Assembly (NCBI RefSeq): GCF_900100395.1
Contig: NZ_FNFB01000002.1
Location: 371,074 to 435,073 of the forward strand
Source: Nonomuraea maritima
GTDB lineage: Bacteria; Actinomycetota; Actinomycetes; Streptosporangiales; Streptosporangiaceae
Length of the DNA stretch: 64,000 nucleotides
Reading direction: 5' to 3'
Within the stretch, counting starts at the first letter, position 1. Every line of letters starts with the position of its first letter. Both the position numbers and the translations under genes were made by a program. Under the pieces are notes generated by a model. That model was given only the letters and a program-made list of their open reading frames with translations. It had not been told where the DNA came from and searched no databases. Below, piece by piece: positions 58,401 through 64,000 of the stretch.

Positions 58401-59677
58401 ACGGCGACTGGCGCGCGCTCACGCTGCCCGCCCTCGGGCAGGAGTTCAACCACCCGCTGTACGCGGTACTGCCGGGCTCGCACCCGGGTCCGCTGCCCGC
58501 GACGGCGTCGTACGTACGGGTGGAGCCCGCCCGCGAGGTGCTCCTCGGCACGGTGAAGCCGACCGGCGACCCGATCGCCCGCGGGTCCGCGCAGCCCCTC
58601 GACCCCGCGCGCGGCGTCACGCTGCGCCTCGTGGAGGCCACCGGCCTGGGCAGGTCCGCCCGCGTCACCGGCGCCCTGGACCTCACCACCCTGCACGCCG
58701 CCGACCTCCTGGAACGCCGGGGCGCTCCGATCGACAGCCCGGTGGAGCTGACCGGCGCCGAGGTGGCCACGGTGATCGCCACCGTGTCCCCGGGTTCCTC
58801 CGCTGCCGCTGGTTCTTCCGCCGCCGTGGCCGCTGGTCGCGTCGGGAGCGCGGCCGGCGCGTCCGGCGGCGATGCCCCGCTGGGGCCCTCGGCCGAGGTC
58901 GCTCAGCCGGTGCACGCCCGTTACTGGCTGCACAACCGGGGCCCGGCCCCGATGGGCTACCTGCCCGTCTCGGTGGCGGTGACCCCGGGGCTGCTGCGTG
59001 CCGACGGCGGCGAGCCGGTGGAGGCGTCCGTGGTGATCAGCTCCCAGCTCGGGGACGCCGCCGTCGAGGGCGACGCCGTGCTGATCGCGCCCGACGGCTG
59101 GAGCGTCACCCCGGCCCGCCGCCCGTACCGGCTGGAGCCCGACGGCCACGTACGGTTCCCGGTGACGGTGACCCCGCCCGCCGGAACCGAGCCCGGCCTG
59201 TACTTCCTCGCGGCCAGGATCGAGCACGACGGCCAGAGCGTCGAGGACGTCACCACGATCGCGGTCGGCGACCTGCCCTCCGTGCTGCCGGTGCCCGGCG
59301 AGATCCCGGAGGACTGGGCGGCCGCGCAGGGCACCACCGCCGGCACCGGCCGCGACACCGGCCTGTCGGTCGGGGTCGTCTCCACGTCCGTCCACGTCCG
59401 CCCGGGCGGCCGGGCCGACCTCGGCGTCACCCTCGCGAACCGTACGCGCGGCGAGATCCGCGGCGAGCTCCAGTTGGTCTCCCCCTGGGGCACATGGGAC
59501 GCGGTCACCACCCCGGTACGCGGCTTCACCCTCGCCGCAGGCACGGAGGACACCGTGTCCTTCGAGATCACCGCCCCCCGCGACGCCGACCCGGGCGCGT
59601 ACTGGGCCCTCGCCAAGGTCATGTGGTTCGGCCGCTGCCAGTACGCCCCCACCGTCGAACTGGTCGTGTCCCCATGA
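55412..59677 (+). CDS. GH38-type alpha-mannosidase with C-terminal NEW3-like domains
   Basis: A very large protein of 1421 residues from a GTG behind AGAAAGGA. After about 85 residues of beta-rich sequence comes the GH38 catalytic domain: HFHYDPVWWNTQAAY with zinc ligands H97 and D101 (H99 also present), nucleophile D228 in AWQLDVFGHDPQFPG, and the later GAHHDAITGSESDQVYIDLL. The GH38 C-terminal beta domains follow to about residue 1100. A Ser/Ala/Gly-rich linker (about residues 1130-1155) separates two C-terminal modules resembling NPCBM-associated NEW3 domains (PAGTEPGLYFLAARIEHDGQ and ITAPRDADPGAYWALAKV). No signal peptide was seen. It trims alpha-mannose from N-glycans. Confidence 0.88.
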   Translation: MPVTITTVEPTDLFVGTEEAPRQVLRVTLDGPPTRVTVSGPGVSGEATGTGVVEVPLDIADPRPGAELPVTVTAGEASAEAVVTVAEPGWTMFLVSHFHYDPVWWNTQAAYTSPWELLSGDATTRPLWERNGFALVDAHLDLALRDPVYKFVLAEIDYLKPYFDLHPERRAQLRLLMERGQVELVGGTYNEPNTNLTGAETTIRNIVYGVGYQRDILGGDPRTAWQLDVFGHDPQFPGYLDAAGLTGSAWARGPFHQWGPIQKNFREAKSDARVMQFPSEFEWISPSGRGVLTHFMPHHYSAGWWMDSSPDLESAEQAVYELYARLKPVGATKNLLLPVGTDYTPPNKWVTEIHRSWAAKYVWPRFVCGTPRDFLDAVRAELAATGRRPSPQTRDMNPIYTGKDVSYIDTKQAQRAGEVAAVDAEKLATLAALHGLGGYPGAALDKVWRQLAYGAHHDAITGSESDQVYIDLLSGWREAHDLAAAVRDTALDALAAQVDTTGDGVAVLVANTLSFDRSWLVAVRLPEGTDGGRVVDDTGAEVASVVDRGTLRFHAQDVPAMGWRTWRLLPGTSTAEPAWTPAGGVVIENGRYVVTADPAKGGGLRSVLDKVTGRELIRDGHVGNELRVYEEYPAHPDFGEGPWHLVPRGPVVGSADAPAEVLAETSPLGSRLVIAGTVDGLRYRQTVTLWHGVDRVAFGTKVVDYAGADRLLRVRFPVDLPGALPVSEVAGAVVGRGFALPDVDAAESPWTLDNPANTWFGLGSTARVSLTGPGGEPLGDRALGVAEVVVPTLDDAAGARDLVVALARAGVTATTASADWSRYGWLDVDSNLPDFRVLIGGPDTNAATRDLFEAAGDEYAATLAEHGRVWVPAGKPLTEVWQPNADLRDLRALPALVVTDPAALAADLADARVSAVCPQPLPASELLTDHTVALLTYGLPGFAVDPTGAMHLSLMRSCTGWPSGVWIDPPKRTAPDGSSFQLQHWTHDFAYALVSGDGDWRALTLPALGQEFNHPLYAVLPGSHPGPLPATASYVRVEPAREVLLGTVKPTGDPIARGSAQPLDPARGVTLRLVEATGLGRSARVTGALDLTTLHAADLLERRGAPIDSPVELTGAEVATVIATVSPGSSAAAGSSAAVAAGRVGSAAGASGGDAPLGPSAEVAQPVHARYWLHNRGPAPMGYLPVSVAVTPGLLRADGGEPVEASVVISSQLGDAAVEGDAVLIAPDGWSVTPARRPYRLEPDGHVRFPVTVTPPAGTEPGLYFLAARIEHDGQSVEDVTTIAVGDLPSVLPVPGEIPEDWAAAQGTTAGTGRDTGLSVGVVSTSVHVRPGGRADLGVTLANRTRGEIRGELQLVSPWGTWDAVTTPVRGFTLAAGTEDTVSFEITAPRDADPGAYWALAKVMWFGRCQYAPTVELVVSP

Positions 59678-60465
59678 CCCGGCCATCCCACGCCCACCCC
59701 GACGCGCGGGGTGGGGCGGCCCATCACCACGCCCCCGACGGGGCGGTGCTGCCGGCCGACGCGCCCGTGCTCGGGTGGCTGGACGGGCGGCCGCTGTCGC
59801 GGGCGGGCCTCGACGCGCGGCTGGACGCCCTCCGCCATGGTCCGCGGTCGTCGGCGCTGCCGGAGCCGGGCAGCGCCGAGGACCGGCAGCTCGCCCGCTG
59901 GGTGGCCCAGGTCATGCTGACAGAGCTGCTGTGCGAGGCGGAGGCGGCAGACCGCGGCCTCGACCCGGGCACGACGCCACCGGTCCACCTCGACCAGCGG
60001 GCCGCCGTCGAACTGGGCTCCATCACGGCGGCCGCGTTCGAGGGCAACGCCGCCGTACGGGCGGTGTACGAGGCGGTCACCGCCGACGTGACCGTACCGC
60101 CGCACGAGGTGGCCGCCTACGCGGAGGCGGTCGGCGACCCGCCCGCCATCGAGGAGTGGCTGCTGTCCACCACGGACGGCGACTTCTGGGCGGCCCCCGC
60201 CACGCTGCCGGAACGCCTGTCGAACGCGCTGACGGAGGCAGGGCCGGGCGCGACCGTCACCGTGGACGACCGCACGTTCGCCTGGCTGGACACCCGAGAG
60301 CCCACACGGGAGGGACACCACCACGACCAGCGGCTCCTGGCCGCCGCCCGCCGGGTGGCCTTCGTTCGCTGGCTCGACCACGCCCGCGCCCACCGCCTCC
60401 GCCTGTCACCCGGCCTGGAACACCCCGGCGACCCCACCCAGCCCGACAACCACCACCGCCACTGA
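59674..60465 (+). CDS. Unknown protein of the N-glycan operon
   Basis: A protein of 263 residues whose ATG overlaps the mannosidase stop (ATGA), so it is surely co-translated. It has histidine-rich ends (SHAHPDARGGAAHHHAPDG and PDNHHRH). The middle is helical (LARWVAQVMLTELLCEAEAADRG and GSITAAAFEGNAAVRAVYEAVTADVTVPPHEVAAYAEAV), faintly like the N-terminal chaperone part of SurA/parvulin-type proteins, followed by WAAPATLPERLSNAL. No catalytic motif was recognised and no signal peptide is present. The tight link with the mannosidase suggests folding or metal-supply help, which is speculation. Confidence 0.75.
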   Translation: MTRPSHAHPDARGGAAHHHAPDGAVLPADAPVLGWLDGRPLSRAGLDARLDALRHGPRSSALPEPGSAEDRQLARWVAQVMLTELLCEAEAADRGLDPGTTPPVHLDQRAAVELGSITAAAFEGNAAVRAVYEAVTADVTVPPHEVAAYAEAVGDPPAIEEWLLSTTDGDFWAAPATLPERLSNALTEAGPGATVTVDDRTFAWLDTREPTREGHHHDQRLLAAARRVAFVRWLDHARAHRLRLSPGLEHPGDPTQPDNHHRH

Positions 60466-60472
60466 CGACGTA

Positions 60473-60500
60473 CGGCGCCGCTGCCCGAGGAGCGGCGCCG
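60473..60500 (+). terminator. Terminator of the glycosidase operon
   Basis: A 10-bp perfect stem (CGGCGCCGCT at 60473-60482, AGCGGCGCCG at 60491-60500) with an 8-base loop, starting 7 bases after the last stop. There is no U-run. Confidence 0.7.
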
Positions 60501-60621
60501 ACGCCCAGTTCCCCTGGGGCCGTCACCCGTCGCGCCCCTGGCGACGGCCGGTGACTCCGGTCGGACCGGCAAAGACCGCCGCTGCGAACAGTGAACCCCA
60601 TGGCATGTCCCGCCATACCGC

Positions 60622-61104
60622 TCATCTCCGGCTTTCGCGCGGGACAAACCTGACGAACGGGACATGCCTCCCCACTTCGCGGTAGTCCTCCTGGCTTCCG
60701 TCAACCGCGTACCCCATGATCCGGCACAACCGCCGGGCAGCGGCCGGGTGCCGGGACGCGTACCGAGCCATGAGGTCGGCCCCCGCCTCGGCGGGCAGCG
60801 GGACAGCCGTCACCTGGTGCACGTGCCCACCGACCTGGACGGTCACCTCGGGCGAGGCCACGACGTTCCGATACCAGTCGGCCCTGACGCCGAACCCGGA
60901 AGCGGCCAGGTAGCCGTGCCCGTCGTGATCGACGACCTCGATGACGGCCTGGCGGGGCAGCCCGGAGACCCGGCCGGTGTGGGTGAGCAGCATGACCCGG
61001 CGGCCCAGTAGAGCGCCCAGGCCCATCCGGTAGAGCGGGATGGGCAGACGCCACAGTCTGCGGCGCAGTCCGGTCGGCGGTTCCGGCCTCTTGACGATCT
61101 CCAT
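60622..61104 (-). CDS. F420-dependent (DDN-type) nitroreductase-like oxidoreductase
   Basis: The ATG at 61104 (GAAGGAAG upstream) gives 160 residues. It fits the deazaflavin-dependent nitroreductase (DDN) family of split-barrel proteins: LLTHTGRVSGLPRQAVIEVVDHDGHGYLAASGFG (about residues 40-73), ADWYRNVVASPEVTVQVGGHVHQV, and a C-terminal FVRFVPR-like end. Members use coenzyme F420 to reduce quinones or nitro compounds; F420 is common in actinobacteria. It is a single-gene unit. Confidence 0.88.
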   Translation of the reverse strand: MEIVKRPEPPTGLRRRLWRLPIPLYRMGLGALLGRRVMLLTHTGRVSGLPRQAVIEVVDHDGHGYLAASGFGVRADWYRNVVASPEVTVQVGGHVHQVTAVPLPAEAGADLMARYASRHPAAARRLCRIMGYAVDGSQEDYREVGRHVPFVRFVPRESRR

Positions 61105-61414
61105 GACGTCAGCTTCCTTCCGGTGTCGCGGGCGGCAGGGTGCTCCCCGCGCCGAACTGCCTGCGCAGCATCGACGCCTCACTGGCGACGGCGTCGAGCA
61201 GAGCGCCTTTCAGCGTGGTAGCGCCGAAGAAGTCGATCCCGTAGCCGCCCAGGCGACCGTGCGGCGCCCGACGCGCAGCAGCCGTCCCGTGAAATTGCGA
61301 GTCGACACCGACGAGATGTGCGCCGCCAGGCACTCGAACCACGGACCCGCTGATGGAAACTCGCCATCGAACCACATTCTTGGACGAGCCGGGGCGATAA
61401 TGACGGAGCAACAG
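61105..61414. other. Gap with tRNA-end copy and a possible gene remnant
   Basis: No intact gene is recognised. It contains the 37-bp copy of the tRNA-Lys 3' end (separate entry). On the minus strand the stretch 61109-61265 reads in one frame GIDFFGATTLKGALLDAVAS and ends EGS-stop with normal actinobacterial codon use, so it may be the 3' end of a gene cut by the integration event. Confidence 0.4.
61318..61354 (-). repeat. Partial copy of tRNA-Lys 3' end (probable att site)
   Basis: This stretch matches 62311-62347 (the 3' half of tRNA-Lys) at 35 of 37 bases, including CTCGAACC and CGGACCCGCTGAT, and then diverges at the anticodon stem. A 3' tRNA fragment in the same orientation about 1 kb from the intact gene is the usual footprint of integration into a tRNA gene. 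Confidence 0.75.
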
Positions 61415-61723
61415 TCATGCCGCGTGGGTTTCGAAGCGGACTGAGTTGAGATCGTCATCGGGTCTTAGTCGAACGTCGGCGTCGAGAGCTGCGGCCAGCC
61501 GGCGTAGCAGGGTGACGGTGGGTGTGGTGCCGCCCTCTTCGATGCATTCGATGTCATCGTCAGTCATGCCCAGGCGCCCGGCCAACTCCGTGAGGGTGAG
61601 CCCCAACGCCGTGCGCCGATCATGAACGGCCTTGCCGAAGGCCAAGGCCTCGCGGATGGCGATCCGCTCTGGGTCGTCGGACTGAACGCGGGAAGGCACC
61701 CAGCGGGTGTGGTAACCAGACAT
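61415..61723 (-). CDS. XRE-family antitoxin
   Basis: A protein of 102 residues from the ATG at 61723 (a GTG at 61726 is also possible). Residues about 33-90 are a Cro/C1-type helix-turn-helix (AVHDRRTALGLTLTELAGRLGMTDDDIECIEEGGTTPTVTLLRRLAAAL). Its start overlaps the toxin stop (TGATG), and toxin-first order is usual for HigBA-type pairs. It would neutralise the RelE-like toxin and repress the operon. The codon use is less GC-biased than neighbours, fitting a recent arrival. Confidence 0.85.
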   Translation of the reverse strand: MSGYHTRWVPSRVQSDDPERIAIREALAFGKAVHDRRTALGLTLTELAGRLGMTDDDIECIEEGGTTPTVTLLRRLAAALDADVRLRPDDDLNSVRFETHAA

Positions 61724-62088
61724 CACACCTGCCTCTCAAAGAGGTCATGCGCCAGGTCACGGTGGTCACGGTCGCAGAGTTTCTGAGCCAAGACCGCCCT
61801 GTTGATCTGCCGCTGATCGTGCTGCTTGACCTTACGGAACACCGTGAGCATCACGATAGTCCGATCCGGCCGACACCAGTAGGTTACCCGTGTCGCCACA
61901 TGACCAAGCCGGACTCGCAGTTCCCACACCGGGCCCTCCAGATGGTCCGACCACGGGCCACCGAGTTCGGGCCCTTTCCCGGCGAGCAGACCTGCCACCT
62001 CATCGACACGCTTGTAGTCGCTGTCGCTGAGCGCGTTGAGCCATTCGCGGACTTCTGGCTCCAGTTCGAAGGCGAACAACTCACGCAT
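61723..62088 (-). CDS. RelE/ParE-family (HigB-like) toxin
   Basis: A protein of 121 residues with GGAGATGG before the ATG. It shows the HigB/phage Gp49-like pattern: EVREWLNALSDSDYKRVDEVAGLLAGKGPELGGPWSDHLEGPVWELRVRLGHVATRVTYWC, then TIVMLTVFRKVKQH. The core ELR...RVTYW...LTVFRK layout gives the basic residues used for mRNA cleavage at the ribosome. It is the first gene of a toxin-antitoxin pair located between tRNA-Lys and the copied tRNA end. Confidence 0.85.
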   Translation of the reverse strand: MRELFAFELEPEVREWLNALSDSDYKRVDEVAGLLAGKGPELGGPWSDHLEGPVWELRVRLGHVATRVTYWCRPDRTIVMLTVFRKVKQHDQRQINRAVLAQKLCDRDHRDLAHDLFERQV

Positions 62089-62265
62089 CCATCTCCACCA
62101 AGAGCCATTGGACAGTCACCAGAAGTTACCAACTGCCATAGAGCGAACTTGTCGTTTCGCGCAGATTTCTCGGTGGTGCGAAAGTGCGCTTCCCGGGCTG
62201 GGTCTCAGGCCCATGACACCACAACGCGATCATGACGTCCGGTCGGCCGAACAGCGTCACATAAC

Positions 62266-62307
62266 AGAGAAGCCCCAGCTCGGATGTATCCGAGCTGGGG
62301 CTTCTCT
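62266..62307 (-). terminator. Terminator of tRNA-Lys
   Basis: A perfect 20-bp stem (AGAGAAGCCCCAGCTCGGAT at 62266-62285, complement at 62288-62307) with only two central bases. It starts 4 bases after the tRNA 3' end on the minus strand. About 175 bases between it and the toxin gene hold no other recognised feature. Confidence 0.85.
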
Positions 62308-62311
62308 CAGG

Positions 62312-62385
62312 TGCGCCGCCAGGGACTCGAACCCCGGACCCGCTGATTAAGAGTCAGCTGCTCTAACCAACTGAGCTAGCGGCGC
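62312..62385 (-). tRNA. tRNA-Lys (CTT)
   Basis: The minus strand folds into a full cloverleaf of 74 bases: acceptor GCGCCGC paired with GCGGCGC plus discriminator A, D arm TAGCTCAGTTGGTTAGAGC, anticodon stem GCTGA/TCAGC with loop CTCTTAA (anticodon CTT), and T arm with GGTTCGAGTCC. The terminal CCA is not encoded. Its 3' half is duplicated at 61318-61354. Confidence 0.95.
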
Positions 62386-62488
62386 GCCGGCAGGAAGAAA
62401 TATACCGGTGATCCCCATCCTGGTCGAATCGGAATCCGGGGGACGATGCCCGCTAGAATAAAGTTCGGCCCGAACGACAGGAGCGTTG

Positions 62489-63328
62489 ATGTTCGACTCC
62501 CCCTCCGACGTGACGGAGCGGCTCGCCGCCGTCGACTATCTCTCCGACGACGCCATCTCCACCTCCGTGTACCTCGCCGCCGCGCTGGGCAAGCCGCTGC
62601 TGGTCGAAGGCCCGGCGGGAGTCGGCAAGACGCAGCTCGCCAAGGCCGTGGCCCAGGCCACGGCCGCCGACCTCGTACGGCTCCAGTGCTACGAAGGCCT
62701 CGACGAGGCCAGGGCGCTGTACGAGTGGAACTACAAGAAGCAGCTGCTGCGCATCCAGGCCACCAGCGCCGACGACGACATCTTCACCGAGGAGTTCCTG
62801 CTGGAGCGCCCGCTGCTCAAGGCGATCAGGTCCGACAAGCCGACCGTGCTGCTCATCGACGAGATGGACAAGGCCGACGTCGAGGTCGAGGGCCTGCTGC
62901 TGGAGCTGCTGTCCGACTTCCAGGTGACGATCCCGGAGCTCGGAACGATCGCCGCCACCCGCCGTCCGTACGTGGTGCTGACCTCGAACGCCACCCGCGA
63001 GCTGTCGGAGGCGCTCAAGCGGCGCTGTCTCTACCTGCACATCGAGTACCCGACGCCCGAGCGGGAGCGCGACATCGTGCTCGCCCAGGTCCCGACCATC
63101 CGCGCCGACCTCGCCGAGCAGCTGGCCCGTACGGTCGCGACGCTGCGCGCGCTGGAGCTGAAGAAGGCCCCGTCGGTGGCGGAGACCGTCGACTGGGCCA
63201 ACACGCTGCTGGCCCTCGGGCGCGACGACCTCGACGAGGCCACCGTCGCCGGCACGCTCGGCGTGGTGCTGAAGCACTCCTCCGACCACGAACGGGCGAT
63301 CAAGCAGCTGGGGCTCCCGCATGCGTGA
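62489..63328 (+). CDS. MoxR-family AAA+ ATPase
   Basis: The ATG at 62489 follows ACAGGAG and gives 279 residues. Walker A is GPAGVGKTQ (about residues 40-48), Walker B LLIDEMDKAD, sensor 1 LTSNATRELSEALKRRC with the arginine finger, as in MoxR/CoxD-type ATPases. These act as chaperones that help assemble or activate protein complexes together with VWA-domain partners. The partner gene follows with an 8-base overlap. In the CoxD/CoxE type the pair matures molybdenum hydroxylases; no such gene is visible here. Confidence 0.92.
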   Translation: MFDSPSDVTERLAAVDYLSDDAISTSVYLAAALGKPLLVEGPAGVGKTQLAKAVAQATAADLVRLQCYEGLDEARALYEWNYKKQLLRIQATSADDDIFTEEFLLERPLLKAIRSDKPTVLLIDEMDKADVEVEGLLLELLSDFQVTIPELGTIAATRRPYVVLTSNATRELSEALKRRCLYLHIEYPTPERERDIVLAQVPTIRADLAEQLARTVATLRALELKKAPSVAETVDWANTLLALGRDDLDEATVAGTLGVVLKHSSDHERAIKQLGLPHA

Positions 63329-64000
63329 GCCGGGCTCGCTGGTCGACCGGCACATCGGCTTCGTGCACGCGCTGCGCGAGGCCGGGGTGCCGGTGTCGCT
63401 CGCCGAGGGGCTGGACGCCGCGAACGCCCTGCGCGTGATCGAGCTGTCCGACCGCGAGTCGCTGCGCGCCGCCTACGCGGCCACGCTGGTCAAGAAGCCG
63501 GCCTACCGGCCGGGCTTCGACGTCCTGTTCGACCTGTGGTTCCCGTCCTCGACGACAGGGCTCGCAGCCGAGCGCGCACCCGAGGACCTCGACCCGCGTA
63601 CGGCTCCGGTCGCCGAGCTGCGCGCCCACCTGGCGAGGCTGCTGGCCGACTCGACCGACCTGGAGCTGCGCGCGTTCGCCCAGGCCATGGTGGAGCGCTT
63701 CGGCCGCCAGGACTCCGGGCCAGGACGGCAGAACTGGTTCTCCTACAGCGTCATGCGGGCGCTGTCGCCCGAGACGCTCATGGCGACCATCCTGCGCGAG
63801 GTCCTCCAGGGCCGCGAACGCGGCGGGCTGGCCGAGAAGACGGTGCGCCGGCGCGTCCAGGACAACACGCGCAGGTTCGAGGAGGCCGTCGCCACCGACG
63901 TGCGGCGCCGCATCGCCGAGGACTCCGGCATCGAACGCATCGCCCGCTCGGCCGTCCGCCCGCCGCTCGACCAGATCGACTTCCTCCGCGTGACCAGGGA
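63321..64000 (+). CDS. CoxE/VWA-domain protein, N-terminal part
   Basis: The gene starts at ATG 63321 inside the end of the MoxR gene and runs out of the window after about 226 residues. The visible part (DRHIGFVHALREAGVPVSLAEGLDAANALRVIELSDRESLRAAYAATLVKK and the later FDVLFDLWFPS) fits the N-terminal region of the CoxE-like VWA proteins that partner with MoxR ATPases. The VWA domain itself would lie beyond the window. Overlap with the ATPase gene supports a shared complex. Confidence 0.85.
   Translation, partial: MREPGSLVDRHIGFVHALREAGVPVSLAEGLDAANALRVIELSDRESLRAAYAATLVKKPAYRPGFDVLFDLWFPSSTTGLAAERAPEDLDPRTAPVAELRAHLARLLADSTDLELRAFAQAMVERFGRQDSGPGRQNWFSYSVMRALSPETLMATILREVLQGRERGGLAEKTVRRRVQDNTRRFEEAVATDVRRRIAEDSGIERIARSAVRPPLDQIDFLRVTR

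Noticed and set aside
57337..60465. A 1042-residue open frame overlapping the GH38 gene
   Set aside because: Only its last 263 codons (from 59674) look coding; the rest is an arginine-rich shadow of the mannosidase gene.
61318..61354. Possible second tRNA-Lys
   Set aside because: Only the 3' half is present; there is no D arm, anticodon or acceptor 5' strand.

Overview
The window is about 64 kb of very GC-rich DNA with strong G/C third-position bias, frequent GTG starts, GTGA/ATGA stop-start overlaps and a GPP34, DUF4032, DUF5302, ECF42 and roadblock gene repertoire. This points to a filamentous actinobacterium, most likely Streptosporangiaceae (Nonomuraea-like); the genus is inferred from general look only. 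No rRNA and no CRISPR array were seen; there is one tRNA (Lys, CTT).

Layout. 1-6.6 kb: the end of an SPFH/band-7 protein, an Arc-like DNA-binding protein, a GPP34 protein, a DUF418 membrane protein, a NarL-type two-component pair and an LpqF-like secreted serine hydrolase. 6.6-12 kb: pirin, a SodC-like lipoprotein, a pterin dehydratase and an ngcEFG-like amino-sugar importer behind a perfect ROK-type palindrome. 12-13 kb: a metallo-beta-lactamase-fold gene broken by an IS200/IS605-type tnpB remnant. 13-21.4 kb: Nudix, a WYL regulator with its divergent VOC target, an unusual PfkB-kinase/class III aminotransferase fusion with a TetR regulator and a class II aldolase, DUF885 and DUF4032 genes. 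21.4-23.6 kb: a four-gene roadblock/DUF4388 cluster behind an AT-rich promoter. 23.7-27.5 kb: an alpha/beta hydrolase with a 21-bp palindrome, a secreted protein under a c-di-AMP (ydaO) riboswitch, DUF5302, an MreB-like gene and a VOC gene.

27.5-29.1 kb: an intact-looking tnpB element with end hairpins and a divergent ribbon-helix-helix gene. 29.2-34.9 kb: a MacAB-like ABC export operon (lipoprotein, adaptor, ATPase, permease) divergent from an OmpR-type two-component pair. 34.9-44.2 kb: DGPF protein and ECF42-type sigma factor separated by an IS-end remnant, then small redox enzymes, a frameshifted RidA remnant, an oxidoreductase, and a ferredoxin-reductase fusion beside a cytochrome P450. 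44.2-47.1 kb: a DUF4132 protein and a small partner.

47.2-60.5 kb: an N-glycan utilisation locus. A sugar ABC importer and a LacI regulator are divergent; downstream of lacI lie a GH5-like enzyme, a GH85 endo-beta-N-acetylglucosaminidase, a large GH38 alpha-mannosidase and an unknown protein. Near-identical operator-like palindromes stand before both transcription units. 60.6-64 kb: a deazaflavin-type (DDN) oxidoreductase, a small insert carrying a RelE/XRE toxin-antitoxin pair between tRNA-Lys and a 37-bp copy of the tRNA 3' end, then a MoxR ATPase and the start of its VWA/CoxE-type partner.
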